Assembly (NCBI GenBank): GCA_903922535.1
Contig: CAIXUF010000595.1
Span: forward strand, 1 to 8,779
Direction: 5' to 3'
From: Candidatus Hydrogenedentota bacterium
Lineage (GTDB): Bacteria > Hydrogenedentota > Hydrogenedentia > Hydrogenedentiales > CAITNO01
DNA: 8,779 bases
The translations under genes and the position numbers were made by a program. Positions 1 through 6,319 of the stretch are shown one piece after another; position 1 is the first letter of the stretch; each line of letters starts with the position of its first letter. The notes beneath the pieces were generated by a model. The model searched no databases. It saw only the letters and a list, made by a program, of their open reading frames with translations, and had not been told where the DNA came from.

Positions 1-1092
1 CCAGACGGGGTCGTATCCGGCGCGGCGGATCATGGCGACCACTTCGTCGGGGCTGCGCGTGTCCTCGACCTCAAACTGGTCGAGGACCTCGTCGCCCTTG
101 GTGACATAGCCGCCGGGACGGGTGCTGGACCCGGCGCTCATGGAGGTGATGCCGAGCGGCATGACGCGGTCGCGGAAGGTGGCGCTTTCCCGGGTGGACA
201 GGTTGAACCCGGCCTCGGGCAGGAAGAGCCGCAGGGCCAGGATGGCCTGCACCAGTTCGGCGTCGGACATGGGGTAGTCGACGCGGAAGCGCGGCGGCGT
301 GTGGCGCAGGCGCGGGAAGGACACGGCCACGGCGCTGCGCCAGCAGTGTTTTTGCAGGTAACGCGCATGCATGGCGGTCCAGATCAGATCGAGCCGCCAG
401 TCGAACAGGCCGAGCAGCGCGCCCAGCGTGAGCTTGCGCACGCCTGCGTTTCCGGCATGCTCCAGCGTGTCGACGCGGTAGGCATAGTCGCGCTTGAGGC
501 CGCGCGGATGCACCTCTTTGTACAGGTCGCGGTCGTAGGTTTCCTGGTAGAGCGTGACGCCCTCCAACCCGTTTTCGCAGAGCAGCGCGTAGTCCGGCTC
601 GTCCATCGAGTAGACCTCGACGGAGACGCTGGAAAAATGGCGGCGGGCCAGCGCGACCGCCCGTGCGATATGCGCGGGCGGCACGACCTTGGGCGCCTCG
701 CCGGTGAGCAGCAGCACGCTGTCATAGCCCATCCCCGTCAGCGCGCGGCATTCGGCCTCGATCTGATCGTCCGTCAGCGTCACGCGCTCATCCTTGACGC
801 CGGAGCACACGGCAAAGCCGCAGTAGAGGCAGTCGGCGGAGCACAGGTTGGAGAAGTAGATGGGCGCATAAAGGCTGATGGTGCGGCCGAAGTGCCAGCG
901 CGTCAGCCGCTGCGCCTCGCGGGCCATGCGCTCCAGATGGGGCCGCGCGGCGGGCGACAACTGCGCGGCCAGGTCGCGCACCGTGCGCTCCTCGCGGCCG
1001 ATGGCGGCGAGCACGTCGGTCTCGGTCACATGGTCGTACAGGGCGGCCACGCGTTCGCGCGGCCAGGCATCAATTTCGTCAACAAAGCTCAG
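1..1092 (-). CDS. thiH: 2-iminoacetate synthase ThiH (radical SAM tyrosine lyase), C-terminus cut by window edge
   Basis: ThiH cleaves tyrosine with S-adenosylmethionine to p-cresol and dehydroglycine (2-iminoacetate), which ThiG uses to build the thiamine thiazole ring; it is a cytosolic [4Fe-4S] enzyme. Translating the minus strand gives an unbroken frame of 364 codons in the window. The radical SAM cluster motif CSADCLYC (CxxxCxxC) falls at about residues 84-91, preceded by SLYAPIYFSNLC. Further family stretches are VTLYQETYD, the MPLGITSMSAGSST segment and a C-terminal RAGYDPVW. E. coli ThiH is about 377 aa, so only a few residues lie outside the window. The start is odd: the frame is closed by a stop at 1123-1125 and has no ATG, GTG or TTG near the family's usual beginning. 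CTG at 1092-1090 gives (M)SFVDEIDAWPRERV, matching typical ThiH N-termini, and sits 7 nt after the thiG stop, so translational coupling is likely. The function is secure; the start is inferred. Confidence 0.95.
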   Translation of the reverse strand, partial: MSFVDEIDAWPRERVAALYDHVTETDVLAAIGREERTVRDLAAQLSPAARPHLERMAREAQRLTRWHFGRTISLYAPIYFSNLCSADCLYCGFAVCSGVKDERVTLTDDQIEAECRALTGMGYDSVLLLTGEAPKVVPPAHIARAVALARRHFSSVSVEVYSMDEPDYALLCENGLEGVTLYQETYDRDLYKEVHPRGLKRDYAYRVDTLEHAGNAGVRKLTLGALLGLFDWRLDLIWTAMHARYLQKHCWRSAVAVSFPRLRHTPPRFRVDYPMSDAELVQAILALRLFLPEAGFNLSTRESATFRDRVMPLGITSMSAGSSTRPGGYVTKGDEVLDQFEVEDTRSPDEVVAMIRRAGYDPVW

Positions 1093-1099
1093 GGCAGAA

Positions 1100-1894
1100 T
1101 CACATTTCGAAGAGGAAGCCGGTCAACGGCGACGACGCTTCGGCCTCGCCGCGCTCGGGGCCGAGCCCGGCGCGCCAGGCCATGCGCCCCGCCTCGACGG
1201 CCATGGCGAAGGCTTTGGCCATCGCACCCGCGTTGCGGGCGTCAGCCAGCGCCGTGTTGACCAGCACCGCGTCGGCGCCGAGTTCCATCGACTCGGCCGC
1301 GTGCGACGGCGCGCCCAGCCCGGCGTCGACAACGACGGGCACGTTGGACTGTTCTATGATGATGCGGATCATGTCGCGCGTGCGCAGGCCGCGGTTGCTG
1401 CCAATGGGCGCGCCCAGCGGCATCACGGTGGCCGTGCCGAGTTCTTCCAGCCGCTTGGCCAGCATCGGGTCGGCCTGGATGTACGGCAGCACCACAAACC
1501 CATCCTTGACCAGAATCTCGGCGGCGCGCAGCGTCTCGACCGGATCGGGCAGCAAATAGCGCGGTTCCGGCGTGAGTTCCAGCTTGATCCAGGGTTCCAT
1601 GCCCGCCGCGCGGGCCAATCGGGCCAGGCGCACCGCCTCGTCGGCATCGCGCGCCCCGCTCGTGTTCGGCAGGATCAACTGCCGCTTCGGGTCGATGGCC
1701 GACATGATGCCCTGGGAATCCGGCGAGGACAGGTCCACGCGGCGCAGCGCCACGGTCACGATTTCCGCGCCGCTCTGCTCGATGGCGTCGCGCAGCGCCT
1801 GTGCGGAGGGAAACTTGCCCGTGCCGATCATCAGCCGGGAACCGAACCGCCGCCCGGCAATAACCAGTGCGTCGTCGTCTTGGATGGAATGCAT
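1100..1894 (-). CDS. thiG: Thiazole synthase ThiG
   Basis: ThiG condenses 1-deoxy-D-xylulose 5-phosphate, dehydroglycine and the ThiS thiocarboxylate into the thiazole phosphate of thiamine. It is a cytosolic TIM barrel that binds DXP through a Schiff-base lysine. The 264-aa product has the usual family length. It begins with [21 protein letters not shown], carries the catalytic-lysine motif PWIKLEL (K104), then [48 protein letters not shown] and a C-terminal SSPLTGFLF. The frame is open upstream to an ATG at 2011, but those extra 39 residues match nothing in ThiG. The ATG at 1894 has AAGGA 7 nt upstream and fits the family N-terminus. thiH follows after 7 nt, forming a thiGH pair. ThiS and ThiF are not visible in the window and thiS does not precede thiG, unlike many thiSGH clusters. 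Confidence 0.97.
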   Translation of the reverse strand: MHSIQDDDALVIAGRRFGSRLMIGTGKFPSAQALRDAIEQSGAEIVTVALRRVDLSSPDSQGIMSAIDPKRQLILPNTSGARDADEAVRLARLARAAGMEPWIKLELTPEPRYLLPDPVETLRAAEILVKDGFVVLPYIQADPMLAKRLEELGTATVMPLGAPIGSNRGLRTRDMIRIIIEQSNVPVVVDAGLGAPSHAAESMELGADAVLVNTALADARNAGAMAKAFAMAVEAGRMAWRAGLGPERGEAEASSPLTGFLFEM

Positions 1895-1901
1895 GGGGGT
1901 G

Positions 1902-1906
1902 TCCTT
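1902..1906 (-). promoter_or_regulatory. Ribosome binding site of thiG
   Basis: AAGGA lies 7 nt upstream of the ATG at 1894 and supports this start over the ATG 117 nt further upstream. Confidence 0.7.
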
Positions 1907-1915
1907 ATGACCAAA

Positions 1916-1939
1916 GGGACAGCCGGGGGAGGCTGTCCC
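1916..1939 (-). repeat. Perfect 9-bp inverted repeat in the thiG leader
   Basis: GGGACAGCC at 1916-1924 and GGCTGTCCC at 1931-1939 are perfect complements around a 6-nt loop (purines on the plus strand, TCCCCC in the thiG mRNA). It lies between the candidate -10 box and the thiG ribosome binding site, whose AAGGA begins 9 nt past the stem. It could be a transcript-stabilising or attenuating hairpin, or one copy of a short genomic repeat. It does not have the conserved bases of a TPP riboswitch. Confidence 0.6.
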
Positions 1940-1949
1940 ACAAAACGCT

Positions 1950-1955
1950 ATTATA
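1950..1955 (-). promoter_or_regulatory. Candidate -10 box for thiGH
   Basis: The minus strand reads TATAAT at 1955-1950, about 56 nt upstream of the thiG start. No good -35 hexamer is seen 16-19 nt further upstream, so this is a weak call. The plus strand also has TATAAT at 1996-2001, which could serve the divergent gene at 2078, again without a clear -35. Confidence 0.3.
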
Positions 1956-2000
1956 GCCCTTTGCTGGAGACGCGGGGTAGCGGCCAAACCGGTGGTATAA

Positions 2001-2011
2001 TTGCACTGCAA
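2001..2011. promoter_or_regulatory. Short palindrome in the divergent intergenic region
   Basis: TTGCA-C-TGCAA is a 5-bp perfect inverted repeat around one base, placed directly after a TATAAT and just before TATAAA, in the region separating thiG from the divergent secreted-protein gene. It could be a protein-binding site, but so short a palindrome may be chance. Confidence 0.2.
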
Positions 2012-2077
2012 CCGTATAAAGGTAGGGTGTGCGCAGCACGGCGAAGCGCACCAGACGGAACACAGGAGACGTGAGGC

Positions 2078-3244
2078 ATGAAGTCAGCGGTGCGGGCGGG
2101 TCTTTTTGTTTGTCTGGTCCTTTCCGGAGTGTCCGTTCAGGCGGAGGATCTGCTGTTTATCCACCATTCGGTGGGGCAGAACTGGCTGGACCACAGCCTG
2201 AACAGCGCCCTGCAGGCCAAGAATTACATTGATCAGGTCAACGAAATCACCTACGGGACATCGTTGCCGGCCGACACCGGCCGTCCGGCAACGCTGGGCG
2301 GGGTGGCCGGCGACAACACGGACATGAACACCTGGCTGCTGTGGTTCAACGACTATGTCGGCCACGTGAAGACCTTTCCGGACGGCAACGGCCTGAACAC
2401 CATCATCATGTTCAAGAGTTGTTTTCCGAACAGCGACATCACGGAGAACGGCACCGAGCCGGGCGATCCACTCGGTGATCTGACGCTGGCCAACCTGAAG
2501 GCCATCTACCGCCACCCCAACGGGCCGGGCAACACCTACGACGCCAACGGCACGACGTACCGGCCGCTGGAGGACGTGTTTGCGGCCAATCCGGGCACAC
2601 TTTTCATTCCGGTTACCTCGCCGCCATTGAACTACAATTCGACCGGCAATGCCGCCGCGCACCGGGCGCGCCTGTTCAACAACTGGCTCAAGGGCGAATG
2701 GCTCACGTCGTACAAGACCGCCCACCCCGCGCTGAAGAATGTCGCCGTGTTTGATTTGTTCAACGAATTGGCCAACGCGGACACAGCCACCCATCCCAAC
2801 CGGCTTAAGGGCGCCTATGGTGGCGCCACGGACGATTCCCATCCCAACGACGCAGCCAACGCGCATCTGACAGCGGTGTTCGCCACGGGCGCGAACGATT
2901 TCATCGACACGGCATGGACGGAGTTTGGCGCGCCAGCAGCCGAAGGCGAGTCTCCCAGCGAAGGCGAGGCGCCGGACGAAGGGGAAGCGGGCGCTGAGGG
3001 CGAGGCGGTGTCGGAGGGCGAGGACGGGAATGCGCAATCACACGGCTGTGCCGGCGCGGCGGCGATCCTGAGCGATTCCACCCCCAAACCACCGAAGGGT
3101 GGCACGGGCGGCGACGCGCTGTTCCTGCTATCCGCGACGGCATTGTTGGTGATGGTGAAGAGCGGGAGGACGCGCGGAGCTCGGCATGGGTGTGGTTGCC
3201 GCGTGCACGGAAAGGATGGTTATTATGGATGGAAACAATCGTGA
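2078..3244 (+). CDS. Secreted SGNH-hydrolase-like protein with EGE repeats and C-terminal membrane anchor
   Basis: The 388-aa product starts with a Sec signal peptide (residues 1-22, cleavage likely after VQA). The mature part opens with [13 protein letters not shown], where S31 could be the nucleophile of an SGNH/GDSL-like hydrolase, and contains DDSHPND (D252, H255), which resembles the C-terminal DxxH block of that fold. KSCFPNSD near 113-120 is another conserved-looking block. I infer an esterase-like extracellular enzyme; the substrate is unknown. Residues 288-317 are five EGE hexapeptides, followed by a lone Cys (C324), a linker, a hydrophobic segment [15 protein letters not shown] (346-360) and a basic tail. 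This looks like a C-terminal sorting or anchoring tripartite signal. The tail runs about 28 residues past the hydrophobic segment, longer than usual for such signals. The start has AGGAG at 2064-2068, 9 nt upstream. The last 20 nt overlap the next gene. Confidence 0.8.
   Translation: MKSAVRAGLFVCLVLSGVSVQAEDLLFIHHSVGQNWLDHSLNSALQAKNYIDQVNEITYGTSLPADTGRPATLGGVAGDNTDMNTWLLWFNDYVGHVKTFPDGNGLNTIIMFKSCFPNSDITENGTEPGDPLGDLTLANLKAIYRHPNGPGNTYDANGTTYRPLEDVFAANPGTLFIPVTSPPLNYNSTGNAAAHRARLFNNWLKGEWLTSYKTAHPALKNVAVFDLFNELANADTATHPNRLKGAYGGATDDSHPNDAANAHLTAVFATGANDFIDTAWTEFGAPAAEGESPSEGEAPDEGEAGAEGEAVSEGEDGNAQSHGCAGAAAILSDSTPKPPKGGTGGDALFLLSATALLVMVKSGRTRGARHGCGCRVHGKDGYYGWKQS
2939..3028 (+). repeat. Five in-frame 18-bp tandem units coding EGE hexapeptides
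   Basis: The units read [24 protein letters not shown] and SEGEDG, exactly six residues apart, with consensus [ASD]-E-G-E-[ADS]-x. They form an acidic flexible spacer between the globular domain and the C-terminal hydrophobic segment. The DNA units differ at synonymous sites (gaaggcgag, gaaggggaa, gagggcgag), so they are diverged rather than freshly duplicated. Confidence 0.85.
3212..3216 (+). promoter_or_regulatory. Ribosome binding site of the DinB-like gene
   Basis: AAGGA stands 8 nt before the ATG at 3225. The in-frame ATGs at 3186 and 3216 have no comparable site, so this fixes the start at 3225. Confidence 0.65.
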
Positions 3245-3746
3245 CGAAGTCGCAAGGTTGTTCATCGACGAGACACGGCAGGTGCTTGCGCAGGAGTTTC
3301 GGCGCATCGCGCACTGCCTGCGCCAGCTTGACGACGCGCAGGTCTGGCAGCGTCCGACCCCCCATGTGAACTGCATCGGAAATCTCATTCTGCACCTGTG
3401 CGGAAATCTCCGGCAGTGGTATCTGCACGGGATCGGCGGCGGCGAGGACGTAAGGAACCGGCCGGCCGAGTTTGCCGAATCGGAGGCTGTTTCGCGGGAA
3501 AGGCTGCAGGCAACTTTGGACGATCTGTTTGCGCGAATCGACCTGCTGCTGCGGGGTGTTCCCGACAGCGTTCTCGTTGAACCGCGGCGCATTCAGGGCT
3601 TCGAGACCAACGGTTTGGCGGCCATGTACACTACCATGACCCATCTCGAAGGCCACGCGCTGCAAATCTCCTACATCACGCACATGCTCACCGGCGACCG
3701 CTATGAGCCCTTTTGGAAACCGGCGAATCCCGAACAGGGCGGCTAA
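3225..3746 (+). CDS. DinB-fold / DUF1572-type putative metal-dependent protein
   Basis: The 173-aa product matches the DUF1572 branch of the DinB/YfiT four-helix fold. It shows the NCIGNLILHLCGNLRQW block (residues 49-65), RNRPAEF (78-83) and a C-terminal THLEGHALQISYITHML helix (139-155). The likely metal ligands are H57, H140 and H144, the single His plus HxxxH arrangement of the DinB superfamily. Related proteins include bacillithiol-type thiol transferases, but the substrate here is unknown and the role is not established. I chose the ATG at 3225 because AAGGA lies 8 nt before it and because the longer start at 3186 adds a sequence unlike the family. It overlaps the end of the SGNH-like gene by 20 nt in another frame, which suggests co-transcription. 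Confidence 0.88.
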   Translation: MDGNNRDEVARLFIDETRQVLAQEFRRIAHCLRQLDDAQVWQRPTPHVNCIGNLILHLCGNLRQWYLHGIGGGEDVRNRPAEFAESEAVSRERLQATLDDLFARIDLLLRGVPDSVLVEPRRIQGFETNGLAAMYTTMTHLEGHALQISYITHMLTGDRYEPFWKPANPEQGG

Positions 3747-3791
3747 TAGCAAGGTGCCGAGGCGTCTTGCGCGGCAAAATCCGGCACGCAT

Positions 3792-3814
3792 CTTGATCCC
3801 CCGGACGGATCAGG
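3792..3814. terminator. Possible hairpin between convergent genes
   Basis: TGATCC (3794-3799) and GGATCA (3807-3812) pair around a 7-nt loop. On the plus-strand RNA a G-U pair and a C-G pair extend the stem to 8 bp. It lies between the convergent DinB-like and beta-propeller genes, where a bidirectional terminator is expected, but no U-tract follows on either strand, so it may be non-functional as an intrinsic terminator. Confidence 0.3.
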
Positions 3815-3818
3815 TGCC

Positions 3819-5075
3819 TTACAACTGTTGCGGCACCCAGCGGGGATGATCGGCGCCGCGGTTGTCGAGGCCTTTGGAGAGTTCGCGCTGGCTGGTGCCG
3901 TCGGCGTTCATGACCCATATGGCGGGGGATTCGCCGGTCTTGGCGCGGCAGAAGATGATCTGTTTGCCGTCGGTGGAGTCGCTCTGACGGAAATCCCAAA
4001 CGCCTTCACCGGGCCGGGTGATTTTTGCGACCGCGCCGTCTTTCGGATCGATCCTGCAAATCTCGGTGCCGCCTTTGGCGGCTTCGGGCTTGAAGTCGCG
4101 GTTGAAGTGGTCCGTGTCAGGACGCTGCGGCTGAAACTCCCAGGCTGTTTTCGCCCCGGGCAGTCGGTGTGAGCAGAGCACCTTGCCGTCGCGCGACCAC
4201 ACGGGCACGTTGGAGCCATTGCCATGGTTGTCGGCCGGACCATAGCTGGCGGCAAACCAGAGCGCCTGATCTTTGGTCAGCAGGCGCTGTTCCGATCCGT
4301 CCGGGCGGCTCAGATACAGGTCGGACCAGTCGTGGCCGGGGTCCTGGTGGTAGAGGCAGTCCTGGAACACGAGCCACTGGCCGTCGGGCGACCAGCAGGG
4401 GCAGAAGTAGAGATGTTCGGGGTCGCCAATGACCTTGACGCGGTTGCCGCCGTCGATGTCGCTGACCCAGATCTGGTAACCCTGCGGGCTGGCGAGATGA
4501 TAGGCCACGCGGCGTCCGTCGGGACTGAGGTTGAGCCCGTAGGGCATGCCCTCGTCGGCGCGCGTGAATTCCTTCGCATCGGAACCGTCCAGGTTCATGC
4601 TGAAGATCTGCCCGGCCCCGTTGCGCACGATCTGCATCAGAATGCGGTGGTCGTTGAGCAGCAGTTGCGGCGTGTAGAACGGCGCCATGCGGTCCTTCGT
4701 GGCGACCTCGGTCAGCGTTCCGCTGTCGAGGTCGTGCACCCAGATGTGGCAGGGCGTCTTGTGGTAATACTCGGCAAAGGGCTTGCCCGGCCCGTCGAGG
4801 CGCGGCTCCATGCTCAAAAACAGCACGCGGCGGCCATCGCTGAAAAAGCCGCAGGGCTGCCAGGTGGCCTGGTTGGGCACGTCAAACTCGAACCAGCGCA
4901 GACCGGTGCCGTCGGCGTTCATCATGGCCGTTTTGCCCTGCGAGGTGAAGAAGAACCGCGCCGGGCCGCGCTTCGCGGCATGCGAAGGACCAGTGGTCTT
5001 GCATGAAGTGGCTGCAACGATGGGTGCCAGCGCGGCGGCAGCCAAGAATTGGCGGCGCGTGATGTTGAACTTCAT
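3819..5075 (-). CDS. Tat-exported TolB-like (PD40) beta-propeller protein
   Basis: The 418-aa product begins MKFNITRRQFLAAAALAPIV, a twin-arginine signal (TRRQFL). A Cys follows at 25 in AATSC, which is a weak lipobox, so it may be a Tat lipoprotein. The rest is a repeating WD40/TolB-like propeller: MNADGTGLRW (52-61), MNLDGSDAKEF then LNLSPDGRRVAYH (160-193), VSDIDGGNRVKV then CWSPDGQWLVFQ (204-238), LSRPDGSEQRLL then VWSRDGKVLCSH (256-303), ICRIDPKDGAVAKI (339-352) and a closing VMNADGTSQREL (388-399). I count about six to seven blades. No catalytic residues can be assigned. Similar folds occur in TolB, in oligogalacturonate lyase and in peptidase propellers, so a binding role or a lyase role are both possible; there is no peptidase domain. 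AAGGGAA lies 10 nt before the ATG. It converges on the DinB-like gene and stands as a single transcription unit. Confidence 0.88.
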   Translation of the reverse strand: MKFNITRRQFLAAAALAPIVAATSCKTTGPSHAAKRGPARFFFTSQGKTAMMNADGTGLRWFEFDVPNQATWQPCGFFSDGRRVLFLSMEPRLDGPGKPFAEYYHKTPCHIWVHDLDSGTLTEVATKDRMAPFYTPQLLLNDHRILMQIVRNGAGQIFSMNLDGSDAKEFTRADEGMPYGLNLSPDGRRVAYHLASPQGYQIWVSDIDGGNRVKVIGDPEHLYFCPCWSPDGQWLVFQDCLYHQDPGHDWSDLYLSRPDGSEQRLLTKDQALWFAASYGPADNHGNGSNVPVWSRDGKVLCSHRLPGAKTAWEFQPQRPDTDHFNRDFKPEAAKGGTEICRIDPKDGAVAKITRPGEGVWDFRQSDSTDGKQIIFCRAKTGESPAIWVMNADGTSQRELSKGLDNRGADHPRWVPQQL

Positions 5076-5121
5076 GGGGATGCCGTTCCCTTTCCGGGTG
5101 TGTTCTTGTCAGTGTTCTCTT

Positions 5122-5211
5122 GGGATCCTGAACGAAGCGCAGCGAAGTGAAGGATCTTGCCCCCCGGCAAGTCGCCTGTACAGGCGCAAGATCCCTCACT
5201 GCGTTCGGGAT
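5122..5211. repeat. Palindromic intergenic repeat element (type whose translation reads HPERSEGS)
   Basis: The left arm (5122-5160) and right arm (5186-5211) are imperfect reverse complements: both contain ATCC[TC]GAACG at the outer end and [AG]GGATCTTGC at the inner end, the left arm carrying about 10 extra bases (CGAAG-type filler). The centre holds a perfect 14-bp palindrome, CGCCTGTACAGGCG (5173-5186), and a CTTGC/GCAAG pair (5156-5160, 5167-5171). Translated on the minus strand it gives the phrase HPERSEGS, known from spurious ORFs over repeats of this kind in many environmental genomes. It lies between the starts and ends of two minus-strand genes and codes for nothing. It may be a MITE-like or REP-like element. 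Confidence 0.75.
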
Positions 5212-5226
5212 GAAAAATGATGGCCA

Positions 5227-5814
5227 CTATCCTTTCAGCGGATTGAAGAATGGATTGAATTCTCTTTCGATACCGATGGTGCTCGACGGCCCATGACCGG
5301 CGCAAATCAGCCAGTCTTCGGGCAGCGACAGGATTTGTTCGCGGACGGAACTGATTTCGCGCTGCTTGTCGCGGTCGTTGGTGGTGCCGCCGATGGAACC
5401 GCAGAAGAGCGCGTCGCCGGTGAACACCGCGCCGGGCAGGATGAGGCAGATTGATTCGGGCGTATGCCCTGGTGTTTCCACCACGCGTCCCTTCGCCGCG
5501 CCCAGGGATATTTCGTGTCCCGCTTTGATGATCACCGCACGGATGCCGCCCGGCAGCGGCGCGGCGGCGTAGACCGGCACAGAATGTTTGGCCAGCAGCG
5601 GCCCCAGGCCGTCAACATGGTCATAGTGCGTGTGGGTGATGAAGACGCCGGCAAGGCGCAGCCCGTGCGCGTCCAGATAACGGAAAACGCGCGGGTCGTC
5701 CGTGGGAACGTCAATGATCAGGGCCTGACACGTCTCCGCGCAGGCGGCCACCCAGCAGTTTGCCTCGTGGTTGTCGGTGACGAACTGCGCCACCAGCAGT
5801 TGCGGCGCGCTCAT
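5227..5814 (-). CDS. Metallo-beta-lactamase-fold hydrolase (glyoxalase II-like)
   Basis: The 195-aa product is a cytosolic MBL-fold hydrolase with the full set of metal ligands: THTHYDHVDG (H61, H63, D65, H66), TPGHTPES (H117), FTGDALFCGSIGGT (D134) and CAGHGPSST (H174). The short length and the GDALFCGSIG and GHGP.ST.G.E....PF motifs place it with the glyoxalase II-like YcbL/GloC branch. The likely reaction is thioester hydrolysis, such as S-lactoylglutathione or a related thiol, but persulfide dioxygenase relatives share these motifs. It lacks the long C-terminal domain of classical glyoxalase II. It is the third gene of an operon: its ATG overlaps the TGA of the pentapeptide gene (ATGA, 5814-5811), with GAGG 10 nt upstream. 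The stop is TAG at 5229-5227, a few bases from the palindromic repeat. Confidence 0.92.
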   Translation of the reverse strand: MSAPQLLVAQFVTDNHEANCWVAACAETCQALIIDVPTDDPRVFRYLDAHGLRLAGVFITHTHYDHVDGLGPLLAKHSVPVYAAAPLPGGIRAVIIKAGHEISLGAAKGRVVETPGHTPESICLILPGAVFTGDALFCGSIGGTTNDRDKQREISSVREQILSLPEDWLICAGHGPSSTIGIEREFNPFFNPLKG

Positions 5815-6302
5815 CGCCGCGCGTCCTCGAAATTCGCCTGGCCCTTTGCACCGGAGAAATCGGCGCCGAGCAAATCAGCCCGGCGGAAGATGGCCCGCTC
5901 AATGTTTGCCCCGTGAAAGACCGCGTTCCGGAATTGTCCGTTGCCCGGCCTGGAGTAGAACAGGTCCGCCTCGGAGAAATCGGCGTTGTCCCCGCGGGTT
6001 CCCAAGAGATTGGCCTGGCGCAGGTTGGCACCGCGCAGGCATGCGCCCGAGAGATCTGCCCCGCCCAGGATGGCCAGGGAGAGGTTGGCACCGGAAAGGT
6101 TGGCACCGGACAGGCAGGCATTGTCGAGACATGCGCCTGAAAGGTCGGCCCGGCTCAAATCGGCGCCGGTGAAGTCCGCGCCGGACAGTCGAAGCCCGGC
6201 CAGTTGCGCCCCGCTTAGGCCGGCCCCGGCATATTGGCCGCCCGGGACAAAGGCCATTTCGCCTTTTTGCGGGATCTCGCGCTCCACATCCGCGATGCGC
6301 AT
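5811..6302 (-). CDS. Pentapeptide-repeat protein
   Basis: The 163-aa product is built of A(D/N)LxG-type pentapeptides from about residue 25 to 158 (LSGADFTGADLSRADLSGA and so on), forming a predicted right-handed quadrilateral beta-helix. It has no signal peptide. The period is broken at residues 101-106 (GTRGDN) and again at 116-122 (YSRPGNG), where loops probably bulge out. A 24-residue N-terminal extension includes FVPGGQY, faintly like the start of formylglycine-generating-enzyme-like domains but too short to be one. Family members can mimic DNA and bind gyrase, or act as scaffolds; no specific role can be read here. It sits second in the operon, with a strong GGAGG at 6308-6312, 5 nt before the ATG, inside the 17-bp gap after the HEAT/YbjN-like gene. 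Its stop overlaps the next start. Confidence 0.9.
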   Translation of the reverse strand: MRIADVEREIPQKGEMAFVPGGQYAGAGLSGAQLAGLRLSGADFTGADLSRADLSGACLDNACLSGANLSGANLSLAILGGADLSGACLRGANLRQANLLGTRGDNADFSEADLFYSRPGNGQFRNAVFHGANIERAIFRRADLLGADFSGAKGQANFEDARR

Positions 6303-6319
6303 GGGTGCCTCCGGGCCGC

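Noticed and set aside
1895..2011. Longer thiG start at ATG 2011
   Set aside because: It adds 39 residues unlike any ThiG and would run over the -10 box and the hairpin; the 1894 ATG has a good ribosome binding site.
301..2074. Two long plus-strand frames (301-1260 and 878-2074) opposite thiG and thiH
   Set aside because: They are antisense to two certain genes, Arg/Ala/Gly-rich, without recognisable motifs or ribosome binding sites; they are GC-rich shadow frames.
2084..3037. Minus-strand frame of 317 aa opposite the SGNH-like gene
   Set aside because: It is a shadow: the plus-strand frame has a signal peptide, motifs and a ribosome binding site, while this one has none.
4224..5006. Plus-strand frame of 260 aa opposite the beta-propeller gene
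   Set aside because: It is the antisense of a protein with clear propeller repeats and Tat signal.
5072..5305. Minus-strand frame of 77 aa over the intergenic repeat
   Set aside because: Its HPERSEGS-like translation is the hallmark of a spurious frame over a palindromic repeat.
5811..6302. 15-nt periodic DNA of the pentapeptide gene as a CRISPR-like or tandem array
   Set aside because: The period is explained by the coding of the A(D/N)LxG repeats, and there are no unique spacers.
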